Source of the DNA: an uncultured Lachnospiraceae bacterium
GTDB taxonomy: Bacteria; Bacillota; Clostridia; Lachnospirales; Lachnospiraceae
DNA length: 31,835 bases
Direction of reading: 5' to 3'
NCBI GenBank assembly: GCA_910585635.1
Contig: CAJUFE010000054.1
Span: 1-31,835, forward strand
Both the position numbers and the translations under genes were made by a program. The notes below the pieces were generated by a model. It was not told the origin of the DNA, made no database searches, and was given only the letters and a program-made list of their open reading frames with translations. Positions 14,829-22,050 of this stretch are shown here, in pieces (position 1 is the first letter of the stretch; each line of letters begins with the position of its first letter).

Positions 14829-16361
14829 TCATTTCAACGAATCGAACTCCTCGCAGATCTCCTGCGCAGGAGGCGCGGTCAGCAGGGAGACCACTACGAT
14901 CGCCGCAGAGGCCACGATAAAGGCCGGCAGCAGCTCATAGATGTTCCACACACCGCCAAGGGGCTTTACTCCGTATTTCCACACGAATACCATCACACCG
15001 CCGGCCACCATGCCGGCCAGGGCGCCGGCCAGGTTGGTGCGCTTCCAGAACAGCGAGAACAGCATGATCGGCCCAAAGGAGGCGCCGAAGCCGGCCCATG
15101 CAAAGGAGACGATGGTAAAGACGGAGCTGTCCGGGTCCCATGCCAGGAAGATGCCGACCAAGGCGATCCCTGCCACGGTCAAGCGGGCGGCAGCCATGGA
15201 GGTCCTGGTATCCATCTTGATCTTCAGGAAATCCTGGAGCAGGTTCTGGGATACGCCGGAGGCCGCCGTTAAGAGCTGGGAATCGGCTGTGGACATGGTG
15301 CAGGCTAAGATCCCGGCCAGGACCACACCGGCGACGATGGCCAGGAAGAGGCCATTGCGCCCCAGAAGGTCGGCCAGACGGATCACAACGGTCTCGGACT
15401 CGGCACTGCTGGCGAACCGGTCGATCTTGCCGGCCACGGATACGCTGTAACCGATGATCCCGATCAAGATCGCCACGAACATGGAGATCACCACCCAGAC
15501 CGATGCGATCCGGCGGGAAAGGGGCAGCTTCTTTTCATCTTCGATCGCCATAAAGCGGAGCAGGATGTGGGGCATCCCAAAATATCCCAGTCCCCAGGCA
15601 AAGGTGGAGCAGATCGAGATCAAGCTGTAAGGTGTGGCTGTGCCGGAAGCCATATCGTGGAGCTGGGTCATGGACAGATAGCCGGAGAGGGCCTGGGCGT
15701 TCTGGGTCACGGCGCCCCAGCCGCCGGCGATGTGGATCCCATAGAACACGATCACCACCAGCGCGATGCTCATGACGATGCTCTGGATCAGGTCTGTGGT
15801 GGACACGGCCATGAAACCGCCCATCACGGTATAGCCCACGATGATCACAGCCCCGATCAGCATGGACACATGATAATCCATATGAAAAAGGCTGTTGAAG
15901 AGAGTCCCGACTGCTTTAAAGCCTGAGGCTGTGTAGGGGATGAAGAAGATCAGGATGATGATCGCGGCGATACAGGACAGGATGTTCTTCTCGTCCCGAT
16001 AGCGCTTGGAAAAAAAGTCCGGGATCGTGATCGCGTTGCAGGCGATCGAGTAGCGGCGCAGCCTCTTGGCCACGATCAGCCAGTTCAGATACGTACCCAC
16101 GGCAAGGCCGATGGCGGTCCAGCCCGCGTCCGCGATACCGGTCAGGTACGCCACGCCGGGAAGGCCCATGAGGAGCCAGCTGCTCATATCCGACGCCTCG
16201 GCGCTCATGGCCGTTACCAGGGGGCCCAGCTTCCGCCCGCCAAGATAGAAATCATCGGTGGAAGCTCCGCTCCCTTTTTTGCTGAAATAAAAGCCTACAT
16301 AGAGCATCCCGGCCAGATAGATGATGATCGAGGCCAGGATGCCGATCTGTGCGCTAGTCAT
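14829..16361 (-). CDS. putP: Sodium/proline symporter
   Basis: This is a 510-residue sodium:solute symporter family protein, most like PutP, which takes up proline with Na+. About 12-13 membrane helices are visible. The PutP-type N-terminal block DDFYLGGRKLGPLVTAMSAEASDMSSWLLMG (about 33-63) contains the sodium-site serines. The middle shows CTMSTADSQLL, and FAWAGFGASFGP is also typical. The ATG at 16361 follows AGGAGG; an in-frame ATG at 16457 falls in the promoter. It is convergent with truA. Proline specificity is inferred; pantothenate or another solute is less likely. The tetR gene just upstream on the same strand may or may not control it. Confidence 0.92.
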   Translation of the reverse strand: MTSAQIGILASIIIYLAGMLYVGFYFSKKGSGASTDDFYLGGRKLGPLVTAMSAEASDMSSWLLMGLPGVAYLTGIADAGWTAIGLAVGTYLNWLIVAKRLRRYSIACNAITIPDFFSKRYRDEKNILSCIAAIIILIFFIPYTASGFKAVGTLFNSLFHMDYHVSMLIGAVIIVGYTVMGGFMAVSTTDLIQSIVMSIALVVIVFYGIHIAGGWGAVTQNAQALSGYLSMTQLHDMASGTATPYSLISICSTFAWGLGYFGMPHILLRFMAIEDEKKLPLSRRIASVWVVISMFVAILIGIIGYSVSVAGKIDRFASSAESETVVIRLADLLGRNGLFLAIVAGVVLAGILACTMSTADSQLLTAASGVSQNLLQDFLKIKMDTRTSMAAARLTVAGIALVGIFLAWDPDSSVFTIVSFAWAGFGASFGPIMLFSLFWKRTNLAGALAGMVAGGVMVFVWKYGVKPLGGVWNIYELLPAFIVASAAIVVVSLLTAPPAQEICEEFDSLK

Positions 16362-16387
16362 GATAAGTCCTCCTAAAAGTTGAGATC

Positions 16388-16404
16388 CTGCCCAGGCTGG
16401 GCAG
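16388..16404. promoter_or_regulatory. Dyad in the putP leader
   Basis: CTGCCCAG and CTGGGCAG are perfect 8-base arms around one central G. It lies between the predicted putP start point and its ribosome binding site, so it could be a repressor site or a small RNA hairpin. Confidence 0.5.
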
Positions 16405-16428
16405 GGATGGAAAATGGCTACGGAGGGC

Positions 16429-16457
16429 ATTATAGCACAAGCAGATATAGACTGCAA
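16429..16457 (-). promoter_or_regulatory. putP promoter
   Basis: On the minus strand TTGCAG (16457-16452) and TATAAT (16434-16429) are 17 bases apart, with TGC before the -10. The -35 box overlaps one copy of the direct repeat TATAGACTG (16446-16454; second copy 16470-16478). Confidence 0.8.
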
Positions 16458-16696
16458 TGCAGAACAAAGTATAGACTGTATGCTGTACGATGATAAAGGA
16501 TATGAAGGATATATCCTTGAAAGATAAAGAAAAAAGCACTAGACGGAATATAAGATAAAACCCGTACAGAAATTGTTCGGTAAAAAAACATGGGAAAGGT
16601 GTCGGCCTTTACGCGACCGACAACAGGCGCACATCACACATGAAGGGCGCGGTGAGACGGATCATGAAGTGAACGGCCCCGGAGCAGACCGGACCG
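16458..16696. other. Non-coding region between putP promoter and tetR
   Basis: There is no gene here. It contains the second TATAGACTG repeat (16470-16478) and a perfect 14-bp palindrome AAGGATATATCCTT (16505-16518) preceded by a partial copy AAAGGATAT. The left half is A/T-rich, and a GC-rich tail leads to the tetR stop codon. The palindrome and repeats could be activator or repressor sites for putP. I see no terminator for tetR here with a clear T run, so read-through into putP is possible. Confidence 0.5.
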
Positions 16697-17281
16697 TTAG
16701 GGGAGCAGACTGCTCAAAAAGCCCGGCAGGACCCGCTCGCTGTACTGGCGGAGGGAGTATTCGCCGCCGCAGAGGCACCAGTCGTAGAGCAGGGCCCGCT
16801 CGCACAGCGCGTAGAGCTTGACCATCTCGCTGACGCTGGAGGCGGTGCTCAATTGTCCGGCGGCCTGGCCCTGAGCGATGATCTTCCGCAAAAGCTTATA
16901 GTAGATCCGGTTGTGGTCCAAAAGATGCTTTTCCCCATTGGTGATCAGCTGGGTGGAGAGGAGGCGTGTGAGCAGATCGATCGAGATGCTGTTCTCGATC
17001 ATCCCGAAAAGCTCACTGTTCAGGAACAAGAGGGCCTCCATAGCTGAGAGCTTAGGATCCAGCTCCTCCAGCAAGGCTTCGTACTTTTCATCAAAAAGAG
17101 TGCTCAAGGTGCTGAGCAGCGCGTCCTTCCCGTCAAAATAGTGGTAAAAGGACCCCTTGGAGGTCTTAGAAAGCTCGATGATCTCCTCCACCGTCGTATC
17201 CTCGTACCCTTGCTCATAAAATAAACGCCAGGCCGCACTGACGATCTTTCCCCGGGTGTTCCGCGCATTTTTCTTAGCCAT
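16697..17281 (-). CDS. TetR/AcrR-family transcriptional regulator
   Basis: This is a 194-residue TetR-type repressor. The N-terminal helix-turn-helix is clear (about 10-55: GKIVSAAWRLFYEQGYEDTTVEEI then SKTSKGSFYHYFDGKDALL). The C-terminal ligand domain is helical and not recognisable to substrate. The ATG at 17281 follows AGAGGAGGA; an in-frame ATG at 17335 lies in the operator region. Upstream is an array of palindromic half-sites (17334-17445) overlapping a predicted extended -10, as expected for autoregulation. The neighbouring genes (putP downstream on the same strand, a PrcB-domain lipoprotein divergent) are the natural candidate targets. No efflux pump is adjacent. Confidence 0.88.
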   Translation of the reverse strand: MAKKNARNTRGKIVSAAWRLFYEQGYEDTTVEEIIELSKTSKGSFYHYFDGKDALLSTLSTLFDEKYEALLEELDPKLSAMEALLFLNSELFGMIENSISIDLLTRLLSTQLITNGEKHLLDHNRIYYKLLRKIIAQGQAAGQLSTASSVSEMVKLYALCERALLYDWCLCGGEYSLRQYSERVLPGFLSSLLP

Positions 17282-17333
17282 CCTGGTATCCTCCTCTGCT
17301 GATATCCCAAAACCTGCTGCTCTCCAATATGTC

Positions 17334-17397
17334 ACTTTTCACATCCACACCAGTTTTGCAGCGGAGGGAGCGGACCCTTGGCCAACCTGTGAAAAGT
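17334..17397. promoter_or_regulatory. Distant inverted half-sites upstream of tetR
   Basis: ACTTTTCACA (17334-17343) and its exact complement TGTGAAAAGT (17388-17397) face each other across 44 bases. The left copy, read from TCCAATATGTCAC, resembles the half-sites of the perfect dyad at 17409-17437. Confidence 0.55.
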
Positions 17398-17400
17398 AAT

Positions 17401-17445
17401 TCCAGTATGTAACAGTTCAGATACCCTGAACTGTTACTCCAGTAT
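17401..17445. promoter_or_regulatory. Perfect palindromic operator with flanking direct repeats, tetR promoter
   Basis: GTAACAGTTCAG (17409-17420) and CTGAACTGTTAC (17426-17437) are perfect 12-base arms around ATACC. The direct repeat TCCAGTAT (17401-17408 and 17438-17445) abuts both ends exactly. On the minus strand an extended -10 TGG-TATACT (17450-17442) runs into the dyad, so a bound TetR protein would cover the start point. Confidence 0.75.
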
Positions 17446-17727
17446 ACCATGCCCGCCCGCATTTTGCACATACGTATTGCGCCCGACCGCAAAATATGTT
17501 ATGGTTAGGTTGTTTTTTGTGAAAGAAGATGCCCGGGAAAGTACCGGTACCGGGGCATATTTTCGCCCTTTCCTGAATATCCTGATATAAACCGGCCTGC
17601 CTTTTGCCTGGGGATATCCGCGGCACAGCCAGCTTACCTTGATCTGACCGGATATCCGGCAGTGCTTGCCGCGGCATGTGGTGGATCTCGCAGAGGCAGG
17701 CCCGGAAAAGATGAGGAGGATAGCAGG
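17446..17727. other. Structured leader region before the PrcB-domain lipoprotein gene
   Basis: There is no gene here. A plus-strand promoter is possible: TTGCGC (17477-17482), 17 bases, TATGGT (17500-17505). Downstream lies a hairpin around ATGCCCGGG...CCGGGGCAT (about 17530-17559) followed by ATTTTCG. A larger structure has CCGCGGCA (17618-17625) pairing with TGCCGCGG (17667-17674) and enclosing the palindrome CCGGATATCCGG (17648-17659). I cannot match it to a known riboswitch. Confidence 0.5.
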
Positions 17728-18162
17728 ATGAGGAGAGTGATGGATCGAAAGCTGCTTGTATGGCTGATGCTGCTGGCGGCCTGGGTTTTCATCGTGCGGT
17801 GCTTAAGTGGCTGCAGTGTGGGGAAGGATGACGGAGGGAAGCTGCAAGATCTGGAGTTTACCGTGGTGGGGGACAGCGAGGTGCCTGCGGAGCTTATGGC
17901 CACCATCGAGGAGAAGAAGACCAGCGACTTTAAGCTGACCTATACCGACGGGCAGGGACTCTACATAGTGGCCGGGTACGGCGAACAGCCCAGCGGAGGC
18001 TACAGCATCAGCGTCAACGCCCTTTACCTGACGGAAAATTCCATCGTGATCGATACAGAGCTGAAGGGACCGGAAAGTAAGGAGAAGGGCGGTACAGAAA
18101 AGTCCTACCCCTATATCGTGGTCAAGACCGGATATCTGGAGGAGCCAGTGGTGTTCCAGTAG
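17728..18162 (+). CDS. Lipoprotein with PrcB-like C-terminal domain
   Basis: This is a 144-residue protein with a basic start (MRRVMDRK), one hydrophobic segment (about 9-25) and a lipobox-like LSGC, so it is probably a lipoprotein on the outer face of the membrane. The rest resembles the PrcB C-terminal domain, a small beta domain first named in the dentilisin protease complex of Treponema. The block GYGEQPSGGYSISVNALYL is the family-like stretch, followed by ESKEKGGTEKSYPYIVVK. The start follows GAGGAGGATAGCAGG; ATG 17740 is an alternative. Its role in Clostridia is unknown. It lies divergent from tetR and 77 bases before cysE, with no terminator between, so it may be cotranscribed with cysE. 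Confidence 0.65.
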   Translation: MRRVMDRKLLVWLMLLAAWVFIVRCLSGCSVGKDDGGKLQDLEFTVVGDSEVPAELMATIEEKKTSDFKLTYTDGQGLYIVAGYGEQPSGGYSISVNALYLTENSIVIDTELKGPESKEKGGTEKSYPYIVVKTGYLEEPVVFQ

Positions 18163-18239
18163 GATCTGGCGGACCATTTTGGACGATCGGCATAAGCTAT
18201 AGATAAGAGCGATGATGGAGATACAAAAGGAGGATGAGC

Positions 18240-18965
18240 ATGATCTTAAAAGATATATGGTTGGATGTAAAAGCCGTGCAGGCCCGGGATCCCGCGGCAA
18301 GGAGCGCGCTGGAGGTCCTGCTCTTGTACCAGGGCGTCCACGCGCTGATCTGGCATCGGTTCGCCCATTGGTTTTATACCCATAAGCTGTTTTTTATCGC
18401 CAGGCTCCTCTCCCAGATCAGCCGTTTCCTGACATTGATCGAGATCCATCCCGGCGCACAGCTGGGGCACGGCATCCTGATCGACCATGGCTGCGGCGTG
18501 GTGATCGGGGAGACCACGGTGGTGGGCGATAACTGTACGATCTACCAGGGCGTGACCCTGGGCGGCGTGGGACTAAATAAAGGCAAGCGCCATCCCACCC
18601 TGGGCAATAACGTGACCGTAGGCTGCGGCGCGAAGATCCTGGGCGCTTTTGAGGTGGGGGATAATTGCGCGATCGCCGCGAACGCGGTGCTCCTAAAGCC
18701 GCTGGAGGATAATGTGACGGCAGCGGGGATCCCGGCCCAGCCGGTGAAAAAGGACGGGAAGCGGATCGTCTCGAACCGGCTGGTCCAGTCCGAGGCGATC
18801 GAGCAGATGCAGGAGCGGATCGTCAGCCTGGAGAAGGAGGTGTATGAGCTGCGAAAAAAGCTGGAGCAGCAACAGCGGGAGCCAGAGCAGCAGGAAGAAC
18901 AGGAACAGGCAGCAGATGGACCGGCAGCGACAGGTCCGGGCAGTGAGAGCGGGGATCTGCTGTAA
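18240..18965 (+). CDS. cysE: Serine O-acetyltransferase
   Basis: This is a 241-residue CysE, which acetylates L-serine with acetyl-CoA in the first step of cysteine synthesis. A short helical N-terminus (residues 1-65) is followed by left-handed beta-helix hexapeptide repeats. The active-site motifs are IDHGCGVVIGE (D82, H83) and VTLGGVGLNKGKRHP (H118). It lacks the long N-terminal extension of E. coli CysE, as is usual in Gram-positives. The last 55 residues form a predicted coiled coil ending in a Gln/Glu-rich tail, which is unusual. ATG 18240 is 6 bases after AAAAGGAGG; ATG 18234 abuts that site and is unlikely. A terminator follows. No cysK is adjacent. Confidence 0.93.
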   Translation: MILKDIWLDVKAVQARDPAARSALEVLLLYQGVHALIWHRFAHWFYTHKLFFIARLLSQISRFLTLIEIHPGAQLGHGILIDHGCGVVIGETTVVGDNCTIYQGVTLGGVGLNKGKRHPTLGNNVTVGCGAKILGAFEVGDNCAIAANAVLLKPLEDNVTAAGIPAQPVKKDGKRIVSNRLVQSEAIEQMQERIVSLEKEVYELRKKLEQQQREPEQQEEQEQAADGPAATGPGSESGDLL

Positions 18966-18988
18966 ACGCTCCGACGTTTTCGTATAAG

Positions 18989-19032
18989 AGATCCGGCAGA
19001 ACGTGCCCGCGCAGGTTTTGTCGGATCTTTTC
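18989..19032 (+). terminator. Terminator after cysE
   Basis: AGATCCGGCA (18989-18998) pairs with TGTCGGATCT (19019-19028) with one G-T pair across a 20-base loop, ending in a short TTTT. The long loop and short T run make it moderate. Confidence 0.65.
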
Positions 19033-19033
19033 C

Positions 19034-19062
19034 GCATGATGCCCGCCTTTTTTGCATACACT
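19034..19062 (+). promoter_or_regulatory. Candidate sigma-E promoter of sipL
   Basis: CATACACT (19055-19062) is an exact match to the sigma-E -10 consensus CATAYAMT. GCATGAT (19034-19040), 14 bases upstream, matches 5 of 7 positions of the KMATATT -35. SipL is a mother-cell protein made under sigma-E in C. difficile, which fits. Confidence 0.68.
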
Positions 19063-19089
19063 TTCCTATAGAAAAGAGGAAGGCGGGCA
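19040..19089. repeat. 10-bp inverted repeat enclosing the sipL -10 element
   Basis: TGCCCGCCTT (19040-19049) and AAGGCGGGCA (19080-19089) are exact complements 30 bases apart, centred on the -10 and start point. In transcripts reading through from cysE the stem would end 8 bases before the sipL start codon. Confidence 0.65.
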
Positions 19090-19097
19090 GTGAGAGC

Positions 19098-20678
19098 ATG
19101 GAATTAGTGAAGAGACAGATACATATGAACCGTATGAAAGGAAGGGCTTCTACCCAGATCACCATGGATGACGATCTGATCGTCCCGGATACCATGGAGG
19201 ATATGGCGCAGGTCCTTTTAGCCACAGGGGATATCCTGGTGGAAGCCGTAAGGCCCATGGAGGAAAAGGTGCAGATCAAAGGCAAGCTGGATTTCCAGGT
19301 GCTGTACCGAAAGGAAGGCGGCGGTCTCCAGACCATGGCCGGGCAGATTCCCTTTGAGGAGACGGTCAATGTATCCGGCCTGGAGGAGAAAGATGATGTG
19401 AGCGTCAGCTGGAGCTTAGAGGACTTAAAAGCCGATATGATCCATTCCAGGAAGCTGGGCATGATGGCGCTGGTCAGCCTGCAGGTCCAGGCAGAGACCC
19501 TGGCCCAGGAGACGGCTGCCTCGGATGTGGACATGGAGCCGGGGGAGGAGACCCAGGTGCGGATCGAGGAGCTGGAGATCGCTTCGATCGCCCTTAAGCG
19601 GCGGGATACCTTCCGGATCCAGGAGGAGATCGCCCTCCCGGCTAACAAGCCCAATGTGGATCGTCTGCTGTGGCGGGAGATGAGCTTAAGGGGGGTGAAC
19701 ACCCGGCCCATGGATGGGGCCCTTTACATCAGCGGCGACCTGATGCTCTTTCTGCTGTACGCGGGGGAGGGAGAGGACACGCCTGTCCAATGGCTGGAGG
19801 AGAGCATCCCCTTCTCTGGTGAGCTGGAGCTGCCGGAGAGCAAGGAGGAGATGGTCTCCATGGTCAATGTGCGCATCGCCCACAAGGAGCTGGAGGCAAA
19901 GCCGGACTATGACGGTGAGATGCGGGAATTTAACGGGGATGTGGTGCTGGATCTGGACATCCGTCTGTACCAGGAAGAGAAGGCCAGCCTTCTGGGGGAT
20001 ATCTATTCCACCCGGGAGGAGCTGCTGCCCATCACCCAGTCCGCCCGGTTCCAGCAGATCCTGGCGAAGAATGCCTGTAAATGCAAGGTGGCGGAGAAGA
20101 TCACCTTAAATGAGGATCGGTCCGTGCTCCAGATCTGCCGGAGCGACGGGGCCGTGAAGCTGGATGAGGTCTCCGTCCAGGAGGACGGCCTCCTTTTAGA
20201 GGGGGTCCTGGAGGTCTCTCTCCTTTACCTGACCAGCGATGACAGCGCGTCGATCCAGGCGGAGAGCTTCACCCTGCCCTTCCAGTGCAGCGCGGCCGTG
20301 GCGGGCGTGACCCAGGAGAGCATCTATCAGGTGATCCCGGGGCTGGAGCAGATGACCGCTGTGATGATGGGGGGCAATGGGGTAGAGATCAAGGCATCGA
20401 TCGATCTGGAGATCCTGGTGCAGGAGCCCCTGGAGCAGCCGGTGATCACAGGCGTGGAGCGGCATCCTCTGGATATGGAGAAGCTCCAGGCGCTGCCCGG
20501 GATCGTGGGCTATATCGTGCAGCCCGAGGACGACCTGTGGAAGATCGCGAAAAAATTCCACACCACCATGGACACGGTGATGCGGGCCAATGAGCTGGCA
20601 GAGGAGACCGTAAAGCCGGGACAGAAGCTGATCTTGGTAAAAGAGATCGGAAACATGCACGGATCGCTCCGATCATGA
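19098..20678 (+). CDS. sipL: SipL-like spore coat morphogenetic protein (DUF3794 and LysM)
   Basis: This is a 526-residue protein with repeated DUF3794 domains (about 1-460) and a C-terminal LysM domain (about 470-515, YIVQPEDDLWKIAKKFHTT ... NELAEETVKPGQKLILV). In C. difficile, SipL has this architecture and length and binds the coat ATPase SpoIVA through its LysM domain to encase the forespore. The start region ELVKRQIHMNRMKGRASTQITMDDDLIVPD is typical. The upstream sequence has a sigma-E-like promoter. The start ATG lacks a strong ribosome binding site (nearest AAGAGGAAGG is 15 or more bases away), which is unusual here. spoIVA itself is not in this window. Confidence 0.85.
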   Translation: MELVKRQIHMNRMKGRASTQITMDDDLIVPDTMEDMAQVLLATGDILVEAVRPMEEKVQIKGKLDFQVLYRKEGGGLQTMAGQIPFEETVNVSGLEEKDDVSVSWSLEDLKADMIHSRKLGMMALVSLQVQAETLAQETAASDVDMEPGEETQVRIEELEIASIALKRRDTFRIQEEIALPANKPNVDRLLWREMSLRGVNTRPMDGALYISGDLMLFLLYAGEGEDTPVQWLEESIPFSGELELPESKEEMVSMVNVRIAHKELEAKPDYDGEMREFNGDVVLDLDIRLYQEEKASLLGDIYSTREELLPITQSARFQQILAKNACKCKVAEKITLNEDRSVLQICRSDGAVKLDEVSVQEDGLLLEGVLEVSLLYLTSDDSASIQAESFTLPFQCSAAVAGVTQESIYQVIPGLEQMTAVMMGGNGVEIKASIDLEILVQEPLEQPVITGVERHPLDMEKLQALPGIVGYIVQPEDDLWKIAKKFHTTMDTVMRANELAEETVKPGQKLILVKEIGNMHGSLRS

Positions 20679-20716
20679 TATACTGATAGTATCCCCGGCC
20701 GTGATCCGGGAGAGCG

Positions 20717-20738
20717 GATGGCCGGGTCCCCGGCCATC
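20717..20738. repeat. GC-rich stem-loop after sipL
   Basis: GATGGCCGG (20717-20725) and CCGGCCATC (20730-20738) form a perfect 9-bp stem with a GTCC loop. No T run follows, so intrinsic termination is doubtful. It may be an mRNA 3' end structure or assist Rho-dependent termination. Confidence 0.6.
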
Positions 20739-20855
20739 TATCCTGCGCGCATCCAGCTGGTGCTTTTCATAGATCACAGATCGCAGATCTGGGCGGCGCG
20801 GCGTATCATCATGCGTCGATGCCGTTTACATAGCAGACGAAAGAGGTGGTCCTTC

Positions 20856-21125
20856 ATGGAAAAAGGAGAGCAGGCTGAGAAAAAGGAAAATGTGACCTAC
20901 CTCCTCCGCTGTTCGGATGGGACCCTTTACTGTGGTTGGACAAACCATCTGGCCAGACGGTTAGAGGCCCATAACGCGGGGAAGGGAGCCAAATACACCA
21001 GGAGCCGCAGGCCGGTCCAGCTGGTGTACCAGGAGGCCTTTGCCACCAGGAGAGAAGCCATGGTCCGGGAGGCGGCGATCAAAAAGCTGAGCCGAAAAGA
21101 AAAGGAGCAGCTGATCAAAGGATGA
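20856..21125 (+). CDS. GIY-YIG nuclease-domain protein (UPF0213-like)
   Basis: This is an 89-residue protein that is almost entirely one GIY-YIG domain. VTYLLRCSDGTLYCGWT (about 13-29) holds the two-strand signature (TYLL and LYCG in place of GIY and YIG). The conserved arginine follows in NHLARRLEAHN, and the glutamate in MVREAAIKKL is the likely metal ligand. Members of this small-protein group (E. coli YhbQ) are reported as nucleic-acid-processing enzymes with no settled role. The ATG at 20856 follows AAGAGGTGG; an open frame from 20718 lacks support. The last codons double as one arm of a long hairpin (21091-21148). Confidence 0.88.
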   Translation: MEKGEQAEKKENVTYLLRCSDGTLYCGWTNHLARRLEAHNAGKGAKYTRSRRPVQLVYQEAFATRREAMVREAAIKKLSRKEKEQLIKG

Positions 21126-21148
21126 CAGCGGCTCCTTTTCTTTTCGGC
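21091..21148. terminator. 18-bp perfect stem-loop overlapping the 3' end of the GIY-YIG gene
   Basis: GCCGAAAAGAAAAGGAGC (21091-21108) and its exact complement (21131-21148) flank a 22-base loop that contains the stop codon (21123-21125). The 3' arm has a TTTTCTTTTC tract inside the stem. The hlyIII gene converges from the right, so it probably separates the two. Confidence 0.72.
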
Positions 21149-21172
21149 GGCCCCGGATACATCATGGCCGGT

Positions 21173-21835
21173 CTATGCGACAAATCGGTACATCATGATA
21201 TAGTGGCAGAGGCTCCCGCCCATGACGAACAGGTGGAAGATCTCGTGGGAACCAAAATGTTTATGCCGGGAGTTGAACAGCGGCAGCTTCAGGGCGTAGA
21301 TCACACCGCCCAGGGTGTAGATGATCCCGCCGGCTAAGAGCCAGCCGAAGCCTGCCCGGGGGAGCGCATGGATGATGCGGGTAAATGCCAGCACGCACAC
21401 CCAGCCCATGGCGATGTAGAGCAGGGAGGAGAACCACTTGGGACAGGTGATCCAGAAAGCCTTGATCAGGATGCCCGCGATGGCGATCCCCCAGACCAGC
21501 GCCAGTAAGTCCCAGCCGGTCTTATCGCCCAGCACCACCATGCACACCGGCGTGTAGGTCCCTGCGATCAGGATGAAGATCATCATATGGTCTAATTTGC
21601 GCAGCAGCTTGTTCACCTTCGGTGAGATGTCCAGCGTATGGTAGATCGTGCTGGCGGCGTATAGTAAGATCATGCTGCACATAAAGACGGAAAGAGCTGC
21701 GATGTGGAGCGGTCCTGGCTCCCGGGATGCTTTCAGCAGGAGCGGGGTCGCGGCTGCGACGGCGCCTACCATAGCTACAAAATGGGTGATGGCGCTGCCT
21801 GGGTCTTTGATCGAAAAAACAGAGCGGTCTTTCAT
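21173..21835 (-). CDS. Hemolysin III / PAQR-family membrane protein
   Basis: This is a 220-residue seven-helix membrane protein of the PAQR family (hemolysin III, YqfA/YplQ type). The zinc-site residues are visible as SxxxH in SSTIYHT-like AASTIYHTLD, an Asp in KLDHMMIFILIAGTYTP, and the HxxxH pair in GSHEIFHLFVMGGSLCHY near the C-terminus. Bacterial members are linked to membrane homeostasis; haemolytic activity is not implied by the name. The ATG at 21835 follows AAAGGAGG; ATG 21865 is not preferred. It has a good promoter about 115 bases upstream and is divergent from the pseudouridine synthase gene. Confidence 0.9.
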   Translation of the reverse strand: MKDRSVFSIKDPGSAITHFVAMVGAVAAATPLLLKASREPGPLHIAALSVFMCSMILLYAASTIYHTLDISPKVNKLLRKLDHMMIFILIAGTYTPVCMVVLGDKTGWDLLALVWGIAIAGILIKAFWITCPKWFSSLLYIAMGWVCVLAFTRIIHALPRAGFGWLLAGGIIYTLGGVIYALKLPLFNSRHKHFGSHEIFHLFVMGGSLCHYIMMYRFVA

Positions 21836-21957
21836 GAACGGAACCTCCTTTATCAGATCGCACATCGGCCATCTGGCGGGGATCGCTGGATGATCGGATG
21901 GTGATCTGTGATAACGATGATACGTAGTATTAAAAACTATGTTCTGGTGTTTATGAT

Positions 21958-21986
21958 ACTATACCACTGATCGGGCCGATATGCAA
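21958..21986 (-). promoter_or_regulatory. Promoter of the hemolysin III gene
   Basis: On the minus strand TTGCAT (21986-21981) and TATAGT (21963-21958) are 17 bases apart with TGG before the -10. The spacer contains a small dyad (ATCGG-G-CCGAT). Confidence 0.78.
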
Positions 21987-22050
21987 CTACTTTTTTATCG
22001 CTCTTAGAAAAAACAGCATTTTCACAAGGGTCATACGACAAGGAGGATCG

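Noticed and set aside
17401..17445. Insertion sequence remnant with target duplication
   Set aside because: The 8-bp direct repeats framing the palindrome fit the pattern, but 29 bp is too short for a known element and its place at the tetR start point fits an operator better; kept only as an alternative.
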